Shown piece by piece: positions 55,171-60,266 of a stretch of 60,266 bases of DNA. Under the pieces are notes generated by a model that had not been told where the DNA came from, ran no database searches, and saw only the letters and a list, made by a program, of their open reading frames with translations. The stretch is from Desulfobacterales bacterium (GTDB lineage: Bacteria > Desulfobacterota > UBA8473). The stretch's first letter is position 1; every line of letters starts with the position of its first letter. The stretch is from contig JACQWO010000077.1 in the NCBI GenBank assembly GCA_016209225.1, positions 1-60,266 of the forward strand. Reading direction: 5' to 3'. A program made the position numbers and the translations under genes.

Positions 55171-55250
55171 AAAATGCCTGAAGCGAGTCATAGATGGGTC
55201 AAAAAACCTGCGCGAGAGAGCGGAAGGGGGGATTTTTCAGCGTGAACTAA
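55171..55250. repeat. Dispersed inverted-end repeat, family 2 (right half)
   Basis: AAAATGCCTGAAGCGAGTCA followed by TAGATGGGTCAAAAAACCTG matches the right half of the copy at 59858-60062 almost base for base. The right end TTTTTCAGCGTGAACTA encodes the last residues and stop of the kinase gene at 55237. Confidence 0.75.
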
Positions 55251-56358
55251 TTAAACTTATCAACTTCGTTGGAGACAGAAAGGCATCTTCTGTACTTAAT
55301 CGTTGTGCAAATTTTTGAAGTTGAGGGAAAATCTCACCTAAGAAGCTTTGTCCATAAAAAATACTCATGAGGTTCTTTGATGCCTCAGGGACTCCTTCCA
55401 AAAACCTCCAGTGCCCCTCTTGAACCGCCAAAAACAAATAAACCCCTAATGCCCGTAAAATCCTAAAAAGGACGAAAAAATAATAGTTGGGCATAAAGTC
55501 ACTACGGGTTACTAGCCTTGCTGAATCCAAAACTTTTCCCATTCCTTTTGGATCTTTTCGAGAAGCTATTACTATTTCTAATTGATTTAAATAACTGGAT
55601 AAAATGATTTTTCTTTCTTCATCGGAGATATTTGCTTTAGAAGCATAGAGTAGGGTTGCAACATCATATTGGAGCGGCCCCTGACGACCTGCCTGAAAGT
55701 CAACGTACCCAAGTCTTCTATCAGGGCGAACCATTATATTTCTGCATTGAAAATCCCGATAGAGAAAAAACATGGGCTGAGTCCCTGCTAAAATATCTGT
55801 TAATCTGTTTAGTTCGTTTTCTATTCCGGGTATCTTTAAATAACCATCTGCCAGGACAAAAAAATTATTCATAAAATATTGAAGGTCCTCTTCAATATTT
55901 TTTCTATCAAACACTGGGCTCTGGTGACAATTATTCTCATAATCGAGGCCCATATGCCCCAAAATCTGAAAATGAACCAGGTCTTTTACACTTTGTATGT
56001 AAAGGGAGAGCACCTCTTCCCTGGATATAGAAGGAGATGAAATTCTTTCGGCAAGGGTTTCATCTCCCAGGTCTTCAATTATGTAGATCCCTTTATCAAT
56101 ACTGCTTACGTACAACCTGGGAACGGGGAGTCCCAGGGAGTATAAATGTTTGCAAAAATATATAAAAGAACGATTTTCTTTGTCATCCTGCCCATAGACA
56201 CCAATTAAAGTTCCATCATCATGATGCAAGCGGAAATACTTCCGCTTTGATGCATCCCCAGGCAAGGAATCCATCTTTAGCAAATCTATATTACAGGATT
56301 TTTTTAGAAGGATATTGAATTGTTTTTTGAGTTTTGAATGAAATGTGGAATCAAGCAT
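55237..56358 (-). CDS. AmgK-like aminoglycoside phosphotransferase family kinase
   Basis: A 373-residue APH-fold kinase. It has the N-lobe DASKRKYFRLHHDDG, GIYIIEDLGDETLAER as hinge, the catalytic loop LYRDFQCRNIMV and the metal motif VDFQAGRQGPLQYDVATLL. These are typical of AmgK, an anomeric MurNAc/GlcNAc kinase that precedes MurU in peptidoglycan recycling. It lies before the RapZ-MurU fusion gene in the same direction, 130 bp away. The last residues ISSR and the stop are encoded by the end of a dispersed repeat. Confidence 0.85.
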   Translation of the reverse strand: MLDSTFHSKLKKQFNILLKKSCNIDLLKMDSLPGDASKRKYFRLHHDDGTLIGVYGQDDKENRSFIYFCKHLYSLGLPVPRLYVSSIDKGIYIIEDLGDETLAERISSPSISREEVLSLYIQSVKDLVHFQILGHMGLDYENNCHQSPVFDRKNIEEDLQYFMNNFFVLADGYLKIPGIENELNRLTDILAGTQPMFFLYRDFQCRNIMVRPDRRLGYVDFQAGRQGPLQYDVATLLYASKANISDEERKIILSSYLNQLEIVIASRKDPKGMGKVLDSARLVTRSDFMPNYYFFVLFRILRALGVYLFLAVQEGHWRFLEGVPEASKNLMSIFYGQSFLGEIFPQLQKFAQRLSTEDAFLSPTKLISLISSR

Positions 56359-56370
56359 TTGAAAGTTAGT

Positions 56371-56500
56371 AACCGTTCACGGTTCTCCGTTTACAGTTTA
56401 CGGTAATTACAACAGCAGGCTTAAGCCCGCTGTTATATAAAAGCTTAGATCCAAGTTTTTGCCAACTGTTAACTGCAAACCGTAAACTGTGAACGGATAC
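56371..56500. repeat. Dispersed long palindrome, inverted partner of 41547-41699
   Basis: It begins AACCGTTCACGGTTCTCCG and ends CGTAAACTGTGAACGGATAC. Central ACAGCAGGCTTAAGCCCGCT is itself a palindrome. It occupies the space between htrA and the kinase gene, 12 bp before the kinase ATG, so the kinase promoter must overlap it. Confidence 0.75.
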
Positions 56501-56526
56501 GAAAATTAAGATAGTAAGAATTACTT

Positions 56527-58008
56527 TTAGGGCATCTTGAGGACTACATATAATGCACTATCGGCTCTCCTGATAAGCAGAAGAAGGCTATCTCCCTTTA
56601 CCTTGCTCAGGATAGACATATAATTTCCCAAATCTTTGACGGGGTTACGGTTTATCTCTTTTATCAGGTCCCCTTGTTTTATTCCAGCCTCATCTGCTGG
56701 ACTGTCTGCAATAACGTCGGTTACCAAAACCCCCCTTTCACCCACGTATCCAAACTGTTTTGCAATATCCGGGGTTAGATTTTGCACTACCATTCCCAGT
56801 TTTTCTCCTGATTGTTCTCTTGAAGCAACTATTTCCTTTTCTGGGAATTCTCCAATTATAACCTTTAAGGTAGTTTCCTTTCCATCTCTTATAATCCTTA
56901 CTTTTGCTTCCCTTCCCACATTTAGATTTGCGACAAGCCTTGGCAACATATTCATCTCGTCGATCTTTTTCCCGTCCAGTTCTATTATTATATCTCCCCG
57001 CTTAATTCCTGCTTTATCCGCAGGACCACCTTCCTCAACATCAGCAACCAGCGCGCCTTCGACTTCTTTCAACCCGAATGACTTTGCTATCTCAGTAGTG
57101 ACCTTCTGTATTACAACACCCAACCATCCTCGGATTACCTTTCCCTTTTCTTTGAGTTGGGGGATAAGCCCTTTTGCCATATTAATCGGGATTGCAAACC
57201 CTATCCCCTGCCCACTGGAAATAATAGCGGTATTGATACCAATCACCTCTCCTTTCAGGTTAATCAGGGGACCTCCGCTATTTCCCGGATTTATAGAAGC
57301 ATCAGTCTGTATAAAATTATCATAGGGGCCGGCTCCGATAATCCTTCCTTTAGCACTCACAATCCCTGCTGTAACTGTATGATCAAGCCCGAAGGGATTT
57401 CCAATGGCCATCACCCATTCCCCCACCTGTAATTCATCCGAGTTGCCCAGTTTAACTACAGGCAGGTTTCCCCATGATTTTATCTTTATTAAGGCCAGAT
57501 CAGTTTTGGAGTCTTTCCCCTTTATTTCTGCTTTAAACTCCTTTCCGTTTTGGAGTTTGACCTTTATTTCATCGGCACCTTGAATCACATGGTAATTGGT
57601 CAAAATATAACCATCCTTGTCTATAATGAATCCAGAACCCAAACTGGTTTGTTTGAAATCCTTGGGAACCATGTCCTCAAAAAATTTATCGAAAAAGTCT
57701 CTAAAAGGGCTTCTTTCACCAAAAGGACCCTGAAAAGGTGTAAATCCCTGCCTTCCTCTATGAATAACCTTTGTAGTACTGATGTTGACAACTGCCGGTT
57801 CTAACTCTTTTGCCAGTTCAACAAAAGACGGCAGTTGAGCAGGCACTGTTGATGATTTGTTTTCACTATTCTTGTCTTTTTCCTGTCCAAAAGTAGAAAT
57901 AGCCTTTAAAGAGGGTGTCAACTTCAGTTCTGAGGCAACAATTATACCTACTACAAATGAAGCTATAATTATCCCTATTAAAGTCTTTAGTCCATATCTG
58001 TGTTTCAT
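56527..58008 (-). CDS. Periplasmic serine protease HtrA/DegP (Do family)
   Basis: A 493-residue protease and chaperone of the envelope. An N-terminal signal anchor (IGIIIASFVVGIIVASEL) is followed by the trypsin-like domain. Counting from the chosen start, the triad is His140, Asp170 and Ser244 in GNSGGPL. Two PDZ domains follow (about 280-370 and 395-485), each with AGIKRGD- or AGIKQGD-type loops. It removes misfolded periplasmic proteins. The ATG at 58008 with GGGAGGATATT before it is chosen over one seven codons upstream. Confidence 0.95.
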   Translation of the reverse strand: MKHRYGLKTLIGIIIASFVVGIIVASELKLTPSLKAISTFGQEKDKNSENKSSTVPAQLPSFVELAKELEPAVVNISTTKVIHRGRQGFTPFQGPFGERSPFRDFFDKFFEDMVPKDFKQTSLGSGFIIDKDGYILTNYHVIQGADEIKVKLQNGKEFKAEIKGKDSKTDLALIKIKSWGNLPVVKLGNSDELQVGEWVMAIGNPFGLDHTVTAGIVSAKGRIIGAGPYDNFIQTDASINPGNSGGPLINLKGEVIGINTAIISSGQGIGFAIPINMAKGLIPQLKEKGKVIRGWLGVVIQKVTTEIAKSFGLKEVEGALVADVEEGGPADKAGIKRGDIIIELDGKKIDEMNMLPRLVANLNVGREAKVRIIRDGKETTLKVIIGEFPEKEIVASREQSGEKLGMVVQNLTPDIAKQFGYVGERGVLVTDVIADSPADEAGIKQGDLIKEINRNPVKDLGNYMSILSKVKGDSLLLLIRRADSALYVVLKMP

Positions 58009-58043
58009 AATATCCTCCCGTTCCTTCATGAAGTCTGCATAGC

Positions 58044-58142
58044 CCGTCCTGAAAAACGAAAAATTTCCTTTCGGGCGAATCCGCTTATGATAATGTCATA
58101 TAACACAAATATAGGCGGATCAAAAACCGGAAGTAGGAAATT
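58044..58142. repeat. Dispersed inverted-end repeat, family 2 (short copy)
   Basis: CGTCCTGAAAAACGAAAAAT at the left, then GGGCGAATCCGCTTATGATA and GGCGGATCAAAAACCGGAAG. It is similar to the copy before the radical SAM gene (3284-3389), with the inner GAATCCGC/GCGGATC pair more complete. Confidence 0.65.
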
Positions 58143-58192
58143 GTGAATGGGTTTTATTCTATTTACTCCTCCCGACTTTTGATTTCCGATTT

Positions 58193-59677
58193 TTAGGTAT
58201 TTAGATCCAATTTTACCATTAATTTTAAATTAGTTCCTGGATGTATATTATCTTTAATCCCTATTTTATTCCAATATCGAATCTCTGAAGTTTTTAGATC
58301 GTACCTCTGGGCAATATTCCATAGGGTATCCCCTTTTCTTACAGTATATATTATCTCCTTTCTATCATGGTCCAAATATCCTTTTTTTGCAACCTTACTG
58401 AGGAGTAACCCTCTTTTTTTATCTGTGTCTCTCTTCGCAATTTTAGAACTTCCTACAGGGATAATTAGAGTCCTTCCAGTTTTTATACTCCCTGGATTTT
58501 TTATCTTATTTAACTTCATAATCGGCTTTGTACCGGTATCGTACAGGCTGGCAATCCTTGACAGAGTTTCTCCCCTTTTGACAGTATGTCTTATGAAGGC
58601 AGATCTCTCGCTAGGTTCTGTCTTGTCAAAATTTTTCGCAAATATTTCTTTTCTACCGATGGGAACTTTAACTTCATAGTCAGGATAGTTTGGGGGTGTA
58701 TATCCTTTTTTCAGTTCAGGATTTAACATCTTTATAGTGTCATAATCCGTTTTACACGCCCTGGCAATGACCTTTAGATTGGTAGTATTAGGAATCTGAA
58801 CTTTATTATATGTAAATGGGAGCTTGTAATCTATGTCATCGAAACCGTATTTTTCAGGGTTCTTAGCTATGATTACACCGGCTATCAGTTGAGGCACATA
58901 GTCCTTTGTCTCTCTCGCCAGATAGGGATGCTTTGCTATCTCCCAGAAATCCTTGGTGTTATATCTCTCAATCGCTTGCGCAATCTTGTTCTCCCCTGCA
59001 TTGTAAGCGGCCGCAGCCAGGTACCAGCAACCAAACATATCATAAAGGTTTTTCAAGTATCTTGCTGCAGCTATGGTGGCTTTTTCAGGGTCCCTCCTCT
59101 CATCGATCCATCTGTCAACCCTCATTCCGTATCTTTGCCCTGTTCCTTTAATGAACTGCCAGGGTCCACTGGCATGGGCACGAGAGTATGCCTTCGGGTT
59201 AAAACCACTTTCTATCATTGCCATATAGACAAGATCCTCGGGCAAGCTATTTTTCCTGAATATCTCTTTCATCATTGGAACATACTTGTATGCCATGGAC
59301 AGCCATCTCGAAAAGACCTTCTTCCTGCTTGTTTGAAAATAATGGATGAAATTCTCAACGCTTTCATTAACTACAATTGGAATATCATATTTCCGTTCCT
59401 TCTCAAAAAGCACATCGGAGTCCTTGCTCTCAAGTTCATCGCTTTCCGCAACGGGTCCTTTATTGACCTCTTCTCTTAATAAATACGGTGGAGGTTTATC
59501 TTCACGTGTAAAATCATAATTATCAGAATAAATGCTTCCAGCATTAGGTAGACTTTTTATTGTATCCCCTTTCACCCATCCTGTGGAAAAAAGGGAGAAA
59601 ACTAAGACTAAAATACTAACCTTTATAATTGTAATGGGTCTCAATATTGTTTTACCTATATCAGCAGCATTACACAT
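58193..59677 (-). CDS. MltD-type lytic transglycosylase with LysM domains
   Basis: A 494-residue murein hydrolase. With the ATG at 59677 (AAGGGAG upstream) there is a signal peptide IIKVSILVLVFSLFSTGWVKG. The SLT domain has catalytic Glu156 in IESGFNPKAYSRAHASGPWQF and AAAYNAGENKIAQAI. Three LysM-like repeats follow: TTNLKVIARACKTDY, HTVKRGETLSRIASLYDTG and YTVRKGDTLWNIAQRYDL. It cleaves glycan strands and makes 1,6-anhydro sugars, the material that the kinase and nucleotidyltransferase nearby could recycle. The longer frame up to 59767 lacks a signal. Confidence 0.92.
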   Translation of the reverse strand: MCNAADIGKTILRPITIIKVSILVLVFSLFSTGWVKGDTIKSLPNAGSIYSDNYDFTREDKPPPYLLREEVNKGPVAESDELESKDSDVLFEKERKYDIPIVVNESVENFIHYFQTSRKKVFSRWLSMAYKYVPMMKEIFRKNSLPEDLVYMAMIESGFNPKAYSRAHASGPWQFIKGTGQRYGMRVDRWIDERRDPEKATIAAARYLKNLYDMFGCWYLAAAAYNAGENKIAQAIERYNTKDFWEIAKHPYLARETKDYVPQLIAGVIIAKNPEKYGFDDIDYKLPFTYNKVQIPNTTNLKVIARACKTDYDTIKMLNPELKKGYTPPNYPDYEVKVPIGRKEIFAKNFDKTEPSERSAFIRHTVKRGETLSRIASLYDTGTKPIMKLNKIKNPGSIKTGRTLIIPVGSSKIAKRDTDKKRGLLLSKVAKKGYLDHDRKEIIYTVRKGDTLWNIAQRYDLKTSEIRYWNKIGIKDNIHPGTNLKLMVKLDLNT

Positions 59678-59857
59678 ATTCAATAAACTCCCTTCTTTTA
59701 AATGAGGCATTTGAAATTTTTTCATGTAAATAGTATGAGGTGTATTGAAAGCTATCTGCCGACACATAATGCCCCAAATGTTCCTTAGAACCGCTATGAA
59801 TATGGCCCTTTAAGCACCATCATTCGACAGTTTATACAAAGGCATCACTTTACTATT

Positions 59858-60062
59858 TAGTTCATCCTGATAAATGAAAAATTTCCTTTGGAGCGAACAT
59901 AAGCAGGATTTTTGGGGTACCCATCTTGACGAAGCGGAAGATAAGCATTTTCAGGTGTTTGAGCCCGAAGGGCGAGTTCCTGAAAATGCCTGAAGCGAGT
60001 CATAGATGGGTCAAAAAACCTGCACTAGAAAGCGGAAAAGGGAATTTTTCAGTGTGAACTAT
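59858..60062. repeat. Dispersed inverted-end repeat, family 2 (longest copy)
   Basis: The left end TAGTTCATCCTGATAAATGA and right end TTTTTCAGTGTGAACTA are complementary. The inside has GCATTTTCAGGTGTTTGAGC, facing GGCGAGTTCCTGAAAATGCC. It is about 205 bp without ORF and fills most of the gap 59768-60139 after the transglycosylase promoter. Confidence 0.75.
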
Positions 60063-60139
60063 TTAACTTTAAGATAGAAATATTAAACAATATTTATAAA
60101 AAAGTCAAGGAAAAGCATCTGCCCGTGTCAGTAACACGT

Positions 60140-60266
60140 GATATGTCCGGTTTGTAGCACACAATCTGTCCGGTTTATTATAGTCACCGATGGAGGTGAC
60201 GGATGAGACGGACAGAGATGCTACAGGAGATTCGGGAGATGCGATTTGAAGAAGTTTATTTTGGAT
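60140..60266 (+). mobile_element. ISNCY-like insertion sequence, 5' end (truncated by window)
   Basis: An ATG at 60203, preceded by GGAGGTGACGG, opens a frame reading MRRTEMLQEIREMRFEE, the usual start of ISNCY-type transposases. Upstream, ATATGTCCGG and ATCTGTCCGG are direct repeats and probably the element's left end. Only 21 codons are visible. A remnant of the 3' end of a similar element lies at 36088-36243. Confidence 0.75.

Noticed and set aside
56636-57325. A 229-codon plus-strand frame
   Set aside because: It is the shadow of the HtrA/DegP gene on the opposite strand.

Overview
The window looks like a chromosomal segment of an anaerobic, moderately AT-rich bacterium of the Desulfobacterota / former Deltaproteobacteria type. 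This rests on gene content only: DUF2889 and DUF169 proteins, a BadH-like dehydrogenase, SelA, LarA, a nickel/cobalt ECF transporter, and many palindromic intergenic repeats of the kind seen in that group. No rRNA or other strong phylogenetic marker is present, so the assignment is an inference.

Layout. 0-3.4 kb: end of a response regulator, then a leftward operon of two DUF2889-like proteins, a PHP phosphoesterase and a DUF169 protein. 3.4-8.2 kb: B12-binding radical SAM protein, CtpA-type protease, divergent polysaccharide deacetylase and a GAF-ANTAR regulator. 8.3-15.3 kb: lipoprotein, divergent phosphoglycerate kinase, a 30-residue bS22-like ribosomal protein, a DnaC-like loader with its partner, HAD phosphatase, flavin reductase and HD hydrolase. 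15.3-24.4 kb, all leftward: what appears to be a complete nickel/cobalt import locus. It comprises an outer-membrane TonB-dependent receptor, its own TonB-ExbB-ExbD, NikK/NikL-like periplasmic proteins, an unrecognised His-rich protein and a CbiM-PDGLE-CbiQ-CbiO ECF transporter. 24.9 kb: BadH-like short-chain dehydrogenase.

26.2-29.0 kb is a small integron-type cassette array without an integrase. Three attC-like sites, each with a folded stem and unpaired bases, separate a membrane protein, a GHKL ATPase with a nuclease-like tail, and a toxin-antitoxin pair. 29.2-35.6 kb: NifX-like protein, Rpe-like epimerase, MarC protein, and a SelA-LarA-GlcD-type row. LarA is a nickel enzyme family, which fits the nickel importer. 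35.6-36.2 kb holds two collided insertion-sequence remnants. 36.3-43.6 kb: IlvE, RecO, HPr, enzyme I, MetK, AhcY and a second TonB protein, followed by a decayed second DUF169 gene.

44.4-53.7 kb is a protein-quality-control block: Lon, ClpX, ClpP, trigger factor, tmRNA and SmpB, interleaved with eight tRNAs, RdgB and RNase PH. 53.9-59.7 kb is a cell-envelope block: a RapZ-C/MurU-like fusion, an AmgK-like sugar kinase, HtrA/DegP and an MltD-type lytic transglycosylase. The window ends inside the start of an ISNCY-like transposase.

At least three families of short dispersed elements with inverted ends run through the intergenic spaces. They frequently sit exactly at gene ends, and several supply the stop codon. 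These elements, the cassette array, the metal-uptake locus and the RapZ-MurU fusion are the most interesting parts of the window.
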